Origin: Pseudalkalibacillus hwajinpoensis
GTDB lineage: Bacteria; Bacillota; Bacilli; Bacillales; Guptibacillaceae
Assembly: GCF_015234585.1 (NCBI RefSeq)
Contig: NZ_JADFCM010000011.1
Span: 1 to 64,000, forward strand
Reading direction: 5' to 3'
DNA: 64,000 nucleotides
Shown here: positions 50,528 through 60,336 of the stretch, piece after piece
How positions within the stretch are numbered: position 1 is the stretch's first letter
Layout: each line of letters starts with the position of its first letter
Notes under the pieces: generated by a model
Told to the model about the DNA's origin: nothing
Database searches by the model: none
What the model saw: the letters and a program-made list of their open reading frames with translations, nothing else
Program-made: the position numbers and the translations under genes

Positions 50528-50898
50528 AGACAGTCTATACGAAATCAGCACCAGAAGCGATTGGCCCCTATTCACAAGGAATGATCGTGAACAACATCTT
50601 TTATAGCTCTGGCCAAATTCCGCTTAAAGCAGATGGAACGCTCATTGATGGAGCGATAGAAGACCAGACTCATCAAGTATTTCAAAATGTGAAAGCTGTT
50701 CTAGAAGCTGCCGGATCTTCACTCGAGAATGTCGTAAAAACTACAGTTTATATTAAAGACATGAACCAGTTTAGCGCGATCAATGAAATCTATGGTGAAT
50801 ATTTCAATGCACATAAACCCGCAAGATCTTGTGTTGAAGTTGCGCGTCTTCCAAAAGATGCCCTTATCGAAATAGAAGTAATTGCCCTAGTAGGCTAA
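50524..50898 (+). CDS. yabJ: RidA family enamine/imine deaminase YabJ
   Basis: RidA proteins hydrolyse reactive 2-aminoacrylate and related imines; YabJ is required for full PurR regulation in B. subtilis. The 124-residue trimer-forming protein has the active-site Arg101 in [16 protein letters not shown] and the N-terminal [15 protein letters not shown] motif. It is translationally coupled to purR by an ATGA overlap. Confidence 0.95.
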   Translation: MKTVYTKSAPEAIGPYSQGMIVNNIFYSSGQIPLKADGTLIDGAIEDQTHQVFQNVKAVLEAAGSSLENVVKTTVYIKDMNQFSAINEIYGEYFNAHKPARSCVEVARLPKDALIEIEVIALVG

Positions 50899-50905
50899 TC
50901 AATTG

Positions 50906-50937
50906 AACCCACTCATCCGCTGAGTGGGTTTTTTATT
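50906..50937 (+). terminator. Terminator after purR-yabJ
   Basis: AACCCACTCA and TGAGTGGGTT pair perfectly around TCCGC, followed by TTTTATTT. Confidence 0.92.
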
Positions 50938-51084
50938 TATGAAACTTTTTTCTGACTTATTTAAGTTTTTGGAGTGAATGTCACTAAGGTGATTAATTTA
51001 GCTTGTTTCAGTCGATTTTTTATTCTGGAATAGAATCTTAGGATGAAAGCAACTAAATTTTTATAACATTTTTTATATTTAGAA

Positions 51085-51113
51085 GAAGGAATTAATAACT
51101 AGAAGTTGAATAG
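51085..51113 (+). promoter_or_regulatory. Candidate sigma-H promoter of spoVG
   Basis: GAAGGAATT (51085-51093), 11 bases and GTTGAATAG (51105-51113) match the sigma-H pattern RNAGGAWWW / RNNGAATWW closely. spoVG is a classic sigma-H target. Confidence 0.75.
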
Positions 51114-51156
51114 TGCATATATGCTCTAATTAATGGAAAAAGGTGGTGCACTCAAG

Positions 51157-51447
51157 TTGGAAATTACAGATGTTCGCCTACGTCGTGTGAATACGGAAGG
51201 ACGCATGCGCGCAATCGCTTCCATCACAATGGATCATGAATTCGTCGTTCATGATATTCGCGTCATTGATGGGAATAACGGCATGTTTGTAGCGATGCCA
51301 AGCAAAAGAACTCCAGATGGAGAGTTTCGCGATATCGCTCATCCAATTTCCTCGAATACAAGGGAAAAGATTCAAACAGCTGTGTTAGCTGAATATCACC
51401 GTGTTGGTGAAATGGAAGCTGCTTATGAGGAAGCTGGAGCTTCCTAA
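51157..51447 (+). CDS. spoVG: Septation/regulatory protein SpoVG
   Basis: SpoVG is a small nucleic-acid-binding regulator affecting septum formation in sporulation and many post-exponential genes. The 96-residue protein includes [20 protein letters not shown] and the highly conserved [20 protein letters not shown]. The start is TTG at 51157, with AAGGTGGT about 9 bases upstream, giving the family N-terminus; an ATG at 51133 would add eight unrelated residues. Confidence 0.95.
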   Translation: MEITDVRLRRVNTEGRMRAIASITMDHEFVVHDIRVIDGNNGMFVAMPSKRTPDGEFRDIAHPISSNTREKIQTAVLAEYHRVGEMEAAYEEAGAS

Positions 51448-51452
51448 TCGTA

Positions 51453-51482
51453 AAAGTCTGGTCAACTGACCGGGCTTTTTTA
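51453..51482 (+). terminator. Terminator after spoVG
   Basis: AAAGTCTGGTCA and TGACCGGGCTTT pair around AC with wobble pairs, followed by TTTTT. Confidence 0.82.
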
Positions 51483-51637
51483 TTTGACCAGAAATTTAGC
51501 TCCATTTAGAAAAAAGTCATAGACCTTTCTTTTCCAACTTTTTATATGCTGAGGATTTGGGGAACTTCCTTGAAAATGAGGGGTTTTTGAGATATAGTCA
51601 AAGTGGAAAAATAGGATACAATGGAGGAACCATATAC

Positions 51638-53005
51638 ATGAATAGATTTGCAGTTGTGCTAGCAGCAGGTCAGGGAACACGGATGAAATCAAAGCTTTAT
51701 AAAGTGCTTCACCCCGTTTGTGGGAAGCCTATGGTAGAGCATGTTGTTGATCAACTTGATGAACTTAAGCTCCAAAACATTGTAACTGTCGTCGGTCACG
51801 GCGCTGAAAAGGTTCGTGACCAGCTTGGTAGTCGAGTGAATTATGTCCTCCAGGAAGAACAGCTTGGTACAGCGCATGCTGTGATGAAGACTCAAGACAC
51901 CCTATCCGATAAGGATGGCGTCACCCTTGTCGTATGTGGAGATACCCCTTTAATTACGAAAGAAACAATGGATGCACTATTGACTTATCATGAAGATCAG
52001 GGTGCAAAAGCCACGATTCTAACAGCAGATGCGGATAATCCATTTGGATACGGTCGAATTATCCGGGATGAGAATGGAAGTGTTCAACGAATTGTCGAAC
52101 AGAAAGACGCAAGTGAAGCTGAGCAGAAAGTAACGGAAATTAACACAGGTACATACTGTTTTGATAACAAAACCCTTTTTGAGACGCTTCAGCTCGTTAA
52201 GAATGAAAATGCTCAGGGAGAGTATTATCTTCCAGATGTTGTTGAAATTCTTCAAAAGCAAGGTGAGGTCGTAAGCGCCTATCAAACAGCAGATTTTGAT
52301 GAAACAATGGGCGTAAATGATCGAGTCGCGCTTTCAAAAGCTGAAATTGCGATGAAAAAACGAATTAATGAGAAACATATGCGTAATGGCGTTACGTTAA
52401 TTGATCCCAATCAAACATATATTTCTTCAGAAGCAGTGATTGGTCAAGATACTGTTATCTATCCAGGAACCACTATAACTGGCAGAACCACTATTGGTAA
52501 TGAAGCTAAGATCGGCCCTAACTCTGAAATTAAGGATAGTAAAGTTGGAGATAAGAGCGTTGTGAAACAATCGGTTATTCATGATAGCGAAGTGGGAAAT
52601 GCTGTCAATATTGGTCCTTTCGCACACGTTCGTCCAGCTTCACAAATTGGGAACGAAGTGAAGATTGGAAACTTCGTTGAAGTAAAGAAATCCGTTATGG
52701 GTGATGGTAGCAAAGCTTCCCACCTAAGCTATGTTGGCGACGCTGAAATTGGTAAAGATGTGAATCTTGGCTGTGGTTCTATTACAGTAAATTATGATGG
52801 TAAGAAAAAGTACCTAACAAAAGTTGAAGATGGCGCGTTCATTGGATGTAATGTGAATTTGATTGCCCCTGTAACGGTAGGTAAAGGTGCAACTGTTGCT
52901 GCTGGATCGACGATCACAGATGATGTTCCTGAACAGGCGCTATCAATTGCTCGTTCTCGTCAGACGAATAAAGAAGACTACGCAACGAAAAAGAAGGATA
53001 GTTAA
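51638..53005 (+). CDS. glmU: Bifunctional GlmU, UDP-GlcNAc synthesis
   Basis: GlmU acetylates glucosamine 1-phosphate and then uridylylates it to UDP-GlcNAc, the precursor of peptidoglycan and teichoic acids. The 455-residue protein has an N-terminal pyrophosphorylase domain ([20 protein letters not shown] at 8-27) and, from about 250, a left-handed beta-helix of hexapeptide repeats with the acetyltransferase site. ATGGAGG is well placed for the ATG at 51638. The next gene, prs, follows after 114 bases without a clear terminator. Confidence 0.97.
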   Translation: MNRFAVVLAAGQGTRMKSKLYKVLHPVCGKPMVEHVVDQLDELKLQNIVTVVGHGAEKVRDQLGSRVNYVLQEEQLGTAHAVMKTQDTLSDKDGVTLVVCGDTPLITKETMDALLTYHEDQGAKATILTADADNPFGYGRIIRDENGSVQRIVEQKDASEAEQKVTEINTGTYCFDNKTLFETLQLVKNENAQGEYYLPDVVEILQKQGEVVSAYQTADFDETMGVNDRVALSKAEIAMKKRINEKHMRNGVTLIDPNQTYISSEAVIGQDTVIYPGTTITGRTTIGNEAKIGPNSEIKDSKVGDKSVVKQSVIHDSEVGNAVNIGPFAHVRPASQIGNEVKIGNFVEVKKSVMGDGSKASHLSYVGDAEIGKDVNLGCGSITVNYDGKKKYLTKVEDGAFIGCNVNLIAPVTVGKGATVAAGSTITDDVPEQALSIARSRQTNKEDYATKKKDS

Positions 53006-53119
53006 TTTTAAGAAGATAAGAAAGCTTGAACTCTTGGTGTCTTACTACAATGCATAATCGTTTTGAAGTGATTAAGACGCTCGCGCTTTTCTTACTAATT
53101 AATGGAGGGGTACCGGCCA

Positions 53120-54070
53120 ATGGCTAATTATTTAGATCCAAACTTGAAAGTGTTTAGTTTAAACTCGAATCCTGATCTTGCAGAAGAGATCGTAGAACAT
53201 ATTGGTGTTCCGATGGGGAAATGTTCTGTTGTTCGCTTTAGCGATGGGGAAATTCAGATTAACATTGAAGAGAGTATTCGTGGGTGTGACGTTTACGTTA
53301 TCCAATCAACTTGTGCTCCAGTAAACGAAAACATTATGGAGCTTCTTATCATGATTGATGCGCTAAAGAGAGCCTCAGCTAAAACAATTAATATTGTACT
53401 CCCTTATTATGGATATGCACGTCAGGATCGTAAAGCAAGGTCTCGTGAACCCATTACGGCGAAGTTAGTTGCAAACTTACTTGAAGTTGCTGGAGTAACT
53501 CGACTCATTACACTCGATCTTCATGCTTCTCAGATTCAAGGATTCTTTGACATTCCTGTTGATCAATTAATGGGGGTTCCGACTCTCGCTAAACACTTTG
53601 AAGAAAAGAACCTTGAAGATATTGTTGTCGTATCTCCAGACCATGGCGGTGTAACTCGTGCTCGCAAGCTTGCTGAGCGACTGAAGGCACCAATTGCTAT
53701 TATTGATAAGCGTCGTCCACGTCCAAACGTAGCAGAGGTCATGAATATTGTAGGTAATATTGAAGGGAAAACGGCAATCATTATTGACGACATTATTGAT
53801 ACGGCCGGTACAATTACCTTAGCAGCCAATGCATTGATCGAAAATGGAGCGACAGAAGTCTTTGCATGCTGTACGCACCCTGTTTTATCAGGACCAGCTA
53901 TTGAACGCATCGATCAATCTAAAATTAAGGAACTTGCTATCACAAATACGATTCCGCTTCCGCATGATAAGCAAATCGATAAAATCACACAACTATCTGT
54001 TGCACCTCTTCTTGGTGAAGCAATCATCCGTGTTCATGAGCAACTTTCTGTAAGTAAATTATTTGATTAA
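53120..54070 (+). CDS. prs: Ribose-phosphate pyrophosphokinase
   Basis: Prs makes PRPP from ribose 5-phosphate and ATP for purine, pyrimidine, His and NAD synthesis. The 316-residue protein shows [17 protein letters not shown], the catalytic flexible loop region [30 protein letters not shown] and the PRPP-binding loop [13 protein letters not shown]. The ATG at 53120 follows GGAGGGG; an in-frame ATG at 53102 is inside that site. PRPP is also the effector of PurR encoded upstream. Confidence 0.97.
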   Translation: MANYLDPNLKVFSLNSNPDLAEEIVEHIGVPMGKCSVVRFSDGEIQINIEESIRGCDVYVIQSTCAPVNENIMELLIMIDALKRASAKTINIVLPYYGYARQDRKARSREPITAKLVANLLEVAGVTRLITLDLHASQIQGFFDIPVDQLMGVPTLAKHFEEKNLEDIVVVSPDHGGVTRARKLAERLKAPIAIIDKRRPRPNVAEVMNIVGNIEGKTAIIIDDIIDTAGTITLAANALIENGATEVFACCTHPVLSGPAIERIDQSKIKELAITNTIPLPHDKQIDKITQLSVAPLLGEAIIRVHEQLSVSKLFD

Positions 54071-54079
54071 ATAAATTAT

Positions 54080-54105
54080 GTTTATTGCCTCGTGATTATG
54101 GGTAT
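54080..54105 (+). promoter_or_regulatory. Candidate sigma-B promoter of ctc
   Basis: GTTTAT (54080-54085), 14 bases and GGGTAT (54100-54105) match the general-stress sigma-B consensus (GTTTAA, GGGTAT) at 11 of 12 positions. ctc is a well known sigma-B gene in B. subtilis. Confidence 0.75.
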
Positions 54106-54146
54106 CCATATAGAAGAGTAAAACCTAATCAGGAAGGTGATTTCAA

Positions 54147-54797
54147 ATGGCAGCAACATTAAAAGCATTAGATCGTAATACGAAAAAAAGAAGTGAACTT
54201 AGAACATTACGCGAAACAGAAGAAGGTCTTCCGGCTGTTCTTTACGGTAAAGACCGCAAAAGCGCACCGGTACAGGTTGACGCTTTAGAGTTCATTAAAG
54301 TATATCGTCAGGTCGGAAAAAACGGCGTTATTGAATTGAACTTTGAAGGACAGGGCACTTACCCAGTCATGGTTTACGACATGCAAGTTGACCCAATCAA
54401 GAATCAAGTTCTTCACGTAGACTTCTATTCAGTTGACCTTAACAAGGAAGTTGAAGCAGAGGTTCCAGTTCATTTGACTGGCGAAGCTGCAGGTAGCAAA
54501 GAGGGTGGCGTTGTTCAGCAAATGCTTCACGAGATTCTCGTAAAAGCGAAGCCGAACGATTTCCCTGATAGCATCGACGTTAGTATTGCTGAACTTAACA
54601 TTGGAGACGCTATTCAAGCGGGAGATCTTCCAAAAGGAGATAAATACGAAATTCTTCTAGACGCTGAAGAGCCAATCGCTTCGATTGTTCCTCCGACGGA
54701 AGAACCTGCTGAAGACGAAGAAGAAGCTGATGAAGTGGCTGAAGAGCCACCAGCAGATCAAGAAAAAACTGATGATGAAACAACGAAAACCGAATAA
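54147..54797 (+). CDS. ctc: General stress protein Ctc / ribosomal protein bL25
   Basis: This long form of L25 binds 5S rRNA. The 216-residue protein has an N-terminal L25 domain (about 1-90, LPAVLYGKDRKSAPVQVDAL), a C-terminal beta TL5-like domain (about 95-185) and a very acidic tail (EEPAEDEEEADEVAEEP). AGGAAGGTGA precedes the ATG. Both a readthrough from prs and the sigma-B promoter upstream are possible. Confidence 0.95.
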   Translation: MAATLKALDRNTKKRSELRTLRETEEGLPAVLYGKDRKSAPVQVDALEFIKVYRQVGKNGVIELNFEGQGTYPVMVYDMQVDPIKNQVLHVDFYSVDLNKEVEAEVPVHLTGEAAGSKEGGVVQQMLHEILVKAKPNDFPDSIDVSIAELNIGDAIQAGDLPKGDKYEILLDAEEPIASIVPPTEEPAEDEEEADEVAEEPPADQEKTDDETTKTE

Positions 54798-54803
54798 ACT
54801 TCG

Positions 54804-54835
54804 AAGACGTAACCGAACGGGTTACGTCTTTTTTT
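54804..54835 (+). terminator. Terminator after ctc
   Basis: AAGACGTAACC and GGTTACGTCTT pair perfectly, followed by further T. Confidence 0.9.
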
Positions 54836-54918
54836 CAAGATAATGAGCTAACAGGTGAATAAGTGGTCGCATTTTTGATAGGATAGAATAAAAATAATGA
54901 AAGGTAGGGCGTCAGCTG

Positions 54919-55476
54919 TTGAAATTAATTGTAGGCCTCGGTAATCCGGGGAAGAAATTTGATAATACAAGACATAATGTAGGATTCATGGCTATTGATC
55001 AGCTATCGAAAGACTTAGGCATATCTTTAGATCAAAAGAAATTTCAAGGGATCTATGGGAAAGGTATAGTAAACGGAGAAGTAGTGTACCTCTTAAAACC
55101 GCAAACATATATGAACTTGTCAGGTGAATCGGTACGTCCTTTGATGGAATACTTTAATATTGAAGTGAATGATTTGCTAGTCATTTACGATGATTTGGAC
55201 CTTCCTACTGGTAAAGTGAGAATTCGTCAAAAAGGTAGCGCCGGTGGTCACAATGGGATGAAGTCGATTATCACGCACATTCATACTCAAGATTTTAAGA
55301 GAGTGCGGATAGGAATTGATCGATCTGCCAGACAGTCCGTTATTGACTACGTTCTAAAGCCATTCTCTAAAGAAGAGGCAGAGCCAATTCAGCTTGCCAT
55401 TGAACAGACGGTCAAAGCTTGTGAAGCATGGACAACGACGTCGTTCCCAGAAGTAATGAATCAATATAACACGTGA
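54919..55476 (+). CDS. pth: Peptidyl-tRNA hydrolase
   Basis: Pth releases tRNA from dropped-off peptidyl-tRNA; the gene is spoVC in B. subtilis. The 185-residue protein has VGLGNPGKKFDNTRHNVGF with the catalytic His, the LLKPQTYMNLSGESV segment and the YDDLDLPTGKVRIRQKGSAGGHNG loop. It starts with TTG; AAAGGTAGG lies about 8-10 bases upstream. Confidence 0.96.
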   Translation: MKLIVGLGNPGKKFDNTRHNVGFMAIDQLSKDLGISLDQKKFQGIYGKGIVNGEVVYLLKPQTYMNLSGESVRPLMEYFNIEVNDLLVIYDDLDLPTGKVRIRQKGSAGGHNGMKSIITHIHTQDFKRVRIGIDRSARQSVIDYVLKPFSKEEAEPIQLAIEQTVKACEAWTTTSFPEVMNQYNT

Positions 55477-55504
55477 ATATCCTTCTATTCTCCCGTCCAT
55501 ACTA
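55475..55504 (+). promoter_or_regulatory. Forespore (sigma-F/G) promoter of fin
   Basis: GAATA (55475-55479), 18 bases and CATACTA (55498-55504) are a very good sigma-G/F match. It overlaps the pth stop codon, so fin has forespore transcription separate from pth. Confidence 0.75.
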
Positions 55505-55533
55505 GTAAAAGTTAGGAACAGGGAGGATCTGTT

Positions 55534-55764
55534 ATGGATATTCATTACGTATGTCGTCACTGTAGAGCTGAGATTGGAAGACTGTCACAGATAAATCACA
55601 CAGCTGATGAACTCGGATTTCAGCAGCTCACTGAAGAGGAGCGGCAAGCAATGGTTCATTACCACCACGATGGTACAATTGAAGTGAAAGCCATTTGTGA
55701 AGATTGTCATGAAGCTATGGAGCGTACGCCTTCTTTTCATGAGCTTGATACATTTATTCAGTAA
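55534..55764 (+). CDS. fin: Anti-sigma-F factor Fin (YabK)
   Basis: Fin binds sigma-F and helps the forespore switch from sigma-F to sigma-G. The 76-residue protein has two CxxC-type zinc pairs (YVCRHCRAEIG and ICEDCHEAM) and the conserved LGFQQLTEEERQAMV centre. CAGGGAGGA lies about 7 bases before the ATG. The upstream forespore promoter fits this role. Confidence 0.94.
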   Translation: MDIHYVCRHCRAEIGRLSQINHTADELGFQQLTEEERQAMVHYHHDGTIEVKAICEDCHEAMERTPSFHELDTFIQ

Positions 55765-55852
55765 GAAGCTTTGGGAGTTCGTCCAAAGCATTTTTGCGTT
55801 AACAGAATGATTATAAACATTAGTTTGTGTTATAGAATATAAATTTAAGAGA

Positions 55853-55975
55853 AGTCTAGCTTCAGTGCCAGGTCCCTTGGGCTGCTTCGCCTTTTTCAAA
55901 ACAATCAAGATCTGTTTTGACTAATTGGTGGAAGCGCTTCTTGGGACTACATGTGCGCTTGCGCTTTTCAGAGTG
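55853..55975. repeat. Imperfect palindromic intergenic element before mfd
   Basis: The segment opens AGTCTAGCTTCAGTGCCAGG and continues CCCTTGGGCTGCTTCGCC. A hairpin TCAAAAC (55896-55902) / GTTTTGA (55914-55920) is at its centre. It ends with CGCTT-rich sequence (GTGCGCTTGCGCTTTTC). From memory it resembles a family of repeats common between genes in Bacillaceae. The GC-rich pattern breaks abruptly from the AT-rich flank. Any reading frame through it is not the mfd start. Confidence 0.6.
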
Positions 55976-55996
55976 AGAGGGGAGAATAACCTACCG

Positions 55997-58900
55997 ATGT
56001 TAGGCTTAAGAGAATATTTTAGTAAGGGCGATGAATTCCAATCCGTTTTTACCGGGGTGAAAGAGGGTCTTAAAGAACAACTTGTTGCAGGGCTAGCTGG
56101 TTCTGCTCGGATGTTCCTAATGGCTTCTCTCTATCATGAAACAAAGCGCCCCCAGCTGATTATTACCCATAATTTATATCAAGCTCAAAAGCTATATGAA
56201 GACATGTGTGAGCTTGTTTCACCAGACGAAGTTTACTTATACCCAGTTAATGAACTCATTTCTTCGGAAATCGCGATTGCTAGCCCGGAATTAAGAGGGC
56301 AGCGAATGGAAGCTTTAAATTATTGGATGAAAAATAACAATGGTATTGTGATTGCCCCGATCTCGGGAGTAAGAAGATATTTACCACCGAAGAGTATCTG
56401 GGAAAGAAGTCAGATTTCGTTTGCAGTAGGCGACGATATTCCTTTGGATGAAACACTCGCTACTTTTGTAGCGATGGGTTATGAACGAGTACCAATGGTA
56501 TCTTCACCGGGGGAGTTCAGTGTGCGTGGTGGTATCATAGATATTTATCCATTGACTGAAAATAGCCCAATACGAATTGAGTTATTTGATACTGAAGTTG
56601 ATTCGATTCGATTTTTTGACATCGAGTCTCAGCGCTCTGCTAACAAAACAGAACGAATTACGATAGGACCAGCAGACGAAGTTGTTTTATTCCCTGAGCA
56701 CTATGAAAAAGGGGCAGAACGTCTTCAAAAAGAACTTCAGAGTTCCTTAAAGAAAGTGAAGGATCAGAAAGTAAAAGAAGCAATGCATGAAAACATTACT
56801 TACGAAATTGATCAATTAAAAAGCCAGCAAAATTTTCAGGGTGTTATCAAATACATGGACTTCTATTACGATCAGCCTGCGAGTTTGCTAGACTATTTAC
56901 CCGATGATGGTCTGGTCGTTTTTGATGAAGTGAGTCGCATTCAGGAAATGTCATCTGATCTGGATAAGGAAGAAGCAGAATGGCAAACAGCTCTTCTCAA
57001 TCAAGGAGAGATTGTCTCGTCTGTTTCCCTATCGAGATCTTATGATACGTTATTCGCTAAGCCTATACACTCAACTATCTATTTATCGATTTTCTTACGA
57101 CATGTTCCCTATACAAATCCTGAGAATATCATTAATGCTTCAAGTAAAGCGATGCAAAATTTCCATGGTCAGATGAAAGTATTAAGTACTGAGATTGAAC
57201 GATGGAAGAAAAGCGGTATGGCGATTGTCTTTCTTGCAGCAACGGAAGAAAGACGTAAACGACTTGAACGTGTACTAGAGGATTATGAAATTAATGCGAT
57301 GATGGTCGAACAAGATACGCCGATCTCTCATCAGCAGCCACAGATATTAATCGGAAGTCTTAATGGTGGATTTGAACTGCCGATGCAAAAGCTAGCTGTT
57401 CTAACAGAGGCGGAAGTGTTTACGAAACAGTCGAAAAAACCGCGTCGCTCTCAAAAGATGTCTAATGCTGAGCGAATCAAGAGTTATTCAGAGCTAAAAG
57501 TAGGCGATTATATCGTTCACGTAAATCATGGGATTGGAAAGTATCTCGGTATCCGAACCCTTGAAGTGAGTGGTATTCATAAGGATTACCTGTATGTGAG
57601 CTATGCTGGTAATGACAACTTGTATGTACCAGTTGAACAAATTGATCAGGTGATGAAGTACGTTGGATCTGAAGGAAAAGAACCAAAACTATATAAGCTT
57701 GGTGGAACAGAGTGGAAGAAAGTTAAACGTAAAGTACAATCTTCCGTTGAAGATATTGCAGACGATTTAATTAAATTGTATGCAGAACGTGAAGCAAGCG
57801 TTGGCCACAGCTTTGAGAAAGATACGGAAGAGCAAAGAGAATTTGAAGCTGCCTTCCCTTATCAAGAAACAGACGACCAGCTTAGAGCCATTCAAGAAAT
57901 TAAAGAGGATATGGAAAAAACACGTCCGATGGATCGATTGCTTTGTGGAGATGTTGGTTACGGTAAGACAGAAGTCAGTATCCGTGCCGCTTTTAAAGCT
58001 ATAATGGACGGAAAGCAAGTAGCCTTGCTTGTTCCAACTACAATTCTAGCTCAGCAGCATTTTGCAACGATTCAAGAGCGTTTTGCAGATCACCCGATTA
58101 ACATTGGCTTATTAAGTCGTTTTCGCTCACGTAAAGAGCAAAATGAGACGTTAAAAGGATTGAAAAATGGGACCGTTGATATTGTTATTGGTACGCACCG
58201 TCTTTTATCAAAGGACGTCACCTATAACGAGCTTGGATTACTTATTGTGGATGAAGAACAGCGTTTTGGAGTAACACATAAAGAGAAAATTAAAAAGTTA
58301 AAAGCGAATGTCGATGTGCTTACTCTTACTGCAACGCCAATTCCACGAACGCTTCATATGTCGATGTTAGGTGTGAGGGACCTATCCGTGATCGAGACCC
58401 CGCCTGAGAATCGCTTCCCAGTTCAAACGTATGTGGTTGAATATAGCGGCACGCTTGTACGAGAGGCAATTGAAAGAGAGCTTGCTCGAGGGGGACAGGT
58501 CTATTTCCTTTATAATCGAGTGGAATCAATTGAATACATGACAGACCAAATTCGTACACTAGTTCCTGAAGCAAGAGTCAGCTTTGCACACGGTCAAATG
58601 ACTGAGACGGAGCTTGAGTCTGTGATGATTGATTTTCTTGATGGGAATTACGATGTTCTTGTAAGTACAACGATTATTGAAACAGGCGTTGATATTCCGA
58701 ATGTCAATACACTGCTCGTATATGATGGGGATAAAATGGGGCTTTCTCAGCTCTATCAACTACGTGGTCGCGTTGGGCGTTCCAACCGAGTAGCTTATGC
58801 TTATATCACTTATCAACGGGATAAGGTTTTAACCGAAGTAGCGGAAAAACGTCTTCAAGCGATTAAGGAATTTACTGAGCTAGGTTCTGGATTTAAAATT

Positions 58901-59530
58901 GCGATGCGAGATCTTTCGATTCGAGGTGCTGGTAACCTTCTAGGTGCGGAACAGCATGGGTTTATTGATTCAGTTGGTTTTGATTTATATTCTCAAATGT
59001 TAAAAGATGCCATCGAAGAAAGAAAAGGTGATGCACCGAAAGAGAAGGCATTTAGCGTTGAAATTGACCTTGAAGTAGATGCCTATATTCCTGGTACGTA
59101 TATTAACGATGAGAAACAGAAAATCGATATGTATAAACGTTTCCGATCAATTGAATCGTTGAAAGATATTATGGACTTACAAGATGAAATGATGGATCGC
59201 TTCGGTGATTTTCCTGAAGAAGTGGACTATCTTTTCCAGGTCTCCCGCATGAAAGAGATTGCCAAAGAAGTTAAGGTTGAGAAAGTTGGCCGAAGTAAAA
59301 AAGATATACAACTTCTATTCCATGAATCTGCTCGAGAGACGATTGGTGGGGAAACAATTTTTGAAGTAGCGAATGAATTTGGAAATAAGTTAGCTTTAGG
59401 AGCAGATGGAAATAAAGTGAAGGTAACGGTGAAAGGAAGAGGTCTTGATACAAAAGCTCACCTACAGCTTGTTGAGAAAGTCTTAAAGAAAGTGAAGCAA
59501 GCAGTAAAACAGCCAATGAATGCGAATTAA
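55997..59530 (+). CDS. mfd: Transcription-repair coupling factor Mfd
   Basis: Mfd removes RNA polymerase stalled at DNA lesions and recruits UvrA. The 1,177-residue protein has the UvrB-like N-terminal module, the RNA polymerase-interaction domain near residue 497 ([19 protein letters not shown]), and the RecG-like translocase with Walker [11 protein letters not shown] near 652, DEEQ near 751 and TRG-like [17 protein letters not shown]-terminal TRCF domain closes it. The ATG at 55997 gives the usual length; a longer frame from 55925 begins in the repeat element. GAGAGGGGAG lies about 12 bases upstream. Confidence 0.97.
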   Translation: MLGLREYFSKGDEFQSVFTGVKEGLKEQLVAGLAGSARMFLMASLYHETKRPQLIITHNLYQAQKLYEDMCELVSPDEVYLYPVNELISSEIAIASPELRGQRMEALNYWMKNNNGIVIAPISGVRRYLPPKSIWERSQISFAVGDDIPLDETLATFVAMGYERVPMVSSPGEFSVRGGIIDIYPLTENSPIRIELFDTEVDSIRFFDIESQRSANKTERITIGPADEVVLFPEHYEKGAERLQKELQSSLKKVKDQKVKEAMHENITYEIDQLKSQQNFQGVIKYMDFYYDQPASLLDYLPDDGLVVFDEVSRIQEMSSDLDKEEAEWQTALLNQGEIVSSVSLSRSYDTLFAKPIHSTIYLSIFLRHVPYTNPENIINASSKAMQNFHGQMKVLSTEIERWKKSGMAIVFLAATEERRKRLERVLEDYEINAMMVEQDTPISHQQPQILIGSLNGGFELPMQKLAVLTEAEVFTKQSKKPRRSQKMSNAERIKSYSELKVGDYIVHVNHGIGKYLGIRTLEVSGIHKDYLYVSYAGNDNLYVPVEQIDQVMKYVGSEGKEPKLYKLGGTEWKKVKRKVQSSVEDIADDLIKLYAEREASVGHSFEKDTEEQREFEAAFPYQETDDQLRAIQEIKEDMEKTRPMDRLLCGDVGYGKTEVSIRAAFKAIMDGKQVALLVPTTILAQQHFATIQERFADHPINIGLLSRFRSRKEQNETLKGLKNGTVDIVIGTHRLLSKDVTYNELGLLIVDEEQRFGVTHKEKIKKLKANVDVLTLTATPIPRTLHMSMLGVRDLSVIETPPENRFPVQTYVVEYSGTLVREAIERELARGGQVYFLYNRVESIEYMTDQIRTLVPEARVSFAHGQMTETELESVMIDFLDGNYDVLVSTTIIETGVDIPNVNTLLVYDGDKMGLSQLYQLRGRVGRSNRVAYAYITYQRDKVLTEVAEKRLQAIKEFTELGSGFKIAMRDLSIRGAGNLLGAEQHGFIDSVGFDLYSQMLKDAIEERKGDAPKEKAFSVEIDLEVDAYIPGTYINDEKQKIDMYKRFRSIESLKDIMDLQDEMMDRFGDFPEEVDYLFQVSRMKEIAKEVKVEKVGRSKKDIQLLFHESARETIGGETIFEVANEFGNKLALGADGNKVKVTVKGRGLDTKAHLQLVEKVLKKVKQAVKQPMNAN

Positions 59531-59570
59531 AGTCGATTTTGGATGAATCTCATAATTTTGACAGGTTTGT

Positions 59571-59600
59571 GAATAGAACTGATACCTCGAAAGGATACTA
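59571..59600 (+). promoter_or_regulatory. Candidate sigma-G promoter of spoVT
   Basis: GAATA (59571-59575), 18 bases and GATACTA (59594-59600), one base off the CATACTA consensus. spoVT is a sigma-G gene in B. subtilis. Confidence 0.65.
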
Positions 59601-59681
59601 ATGGAAACATATTGTAGAACAAACAATAGTAAAAGTGATTGGAGCAATCACCTACAACTTCCAGAAAGTGAGGCAACTTAG

Positions 59682-60212
59682 ATGAAAGCAACAGGTATCG
59701 TTCGTCGTATTGATGATTTGGGTCGTGTTGTCATTCCGAAAGAAATTCGCAGAACCCTCAGGATTAGAGAAGGAGATCCATTAGAAATTTTTGTTGATCG
59801 CGAAGGGGAAGTTATTCTTAAGAAGTATTCTCCCATTAGTGAACTAGGTGACTTTGCCAAAGAGTATGCCGAGTCTCTTGCAGAACATTCGGGACACATT
59901 GCTCTCATATCTGACCGAGATGTCTATATTACAGCTGCAGGTGGACCAAAGAAAGAGTATTTGAACAAAAGCATTGGCGATTCTGTAGAAAAAGCAATGA
60001 ATGAGCGAAGAAGTTTATTGAACGAGAGTAAGTCAGAGCTCATTGAAGGTGTTCCTGTTGATACAGGTCACGTGATAGCTCCAATTATAGCGAATGGCGA
60101 TCCAATTGGTACGGTGATTCTACTTGCAAAAGAAGATGAAAAAGTGACTGAATTGGAACAAAAGCTGTCTGAAACGGCAGCAGGTTTCCTTGCAAGACAA
60201 ATGGAACAATAA
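59682..60212 (+). CDS. spoVT: Stage V sporulation regulator SpoVT
   Basis: SpoVT tunes late forespore (sigma-G) gene expression. The 176-residue protein has an N-terminal AbrB-type DNA-binding domain (MKATGIVRRIDDLGRVVIPK to about residue 50) and a C-terminal GAF-like domain (about 56-176). AAGTGAGG precedes the ATG at a long spacing. Its first domain is clearly paralogous to AbrB at 39758-40036. Confidence 0.96.
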   Translation: MKATGIVRRIDDLGRVVIPKEIRRTLRIREGDPLEIFVDREGEVILKKYSPISELGDFAKEYAESLAEHSGHIALISDRDVYITAAGGPKKEYLNKSIGDSVEKAMNERRSLLNESKSELIEGVPVDTGHVIAPIIANGDPIGTVILLAKEDEKVTELEQKLSETAAGFLARQMEQ

Positions 60213-60216
60213 GTAT

Positions 60217-60256
60217 AGAAGAAAATGGAGGCCAATGCCTCCATTTTCTTCGTTTT
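60217..60256 (+). terminator. Terminator after spoVT
   Basis: GAAGAAAATGGAGGC and GCCTCCATTTTCTTC form a 15-pair stem around CAAT, followed by GTTTT. Confidence 0.9.
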
Positions 60257-60336
60257 ATGAAGCTTGAAAAGTTTCCCACTTTTATTCATGTGATATAATT
60301 CGTACATAAACTGGTACTTTCATTTGGCAGGTGTAT

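Noticed and set aside
55925..55996. N-terminal extension of Mfd
   Set aside because: The 24 extra codons fall in the intergenic repeat, are not Mfd-like and would make the protein longer than the family norm of about 1,177 residues.
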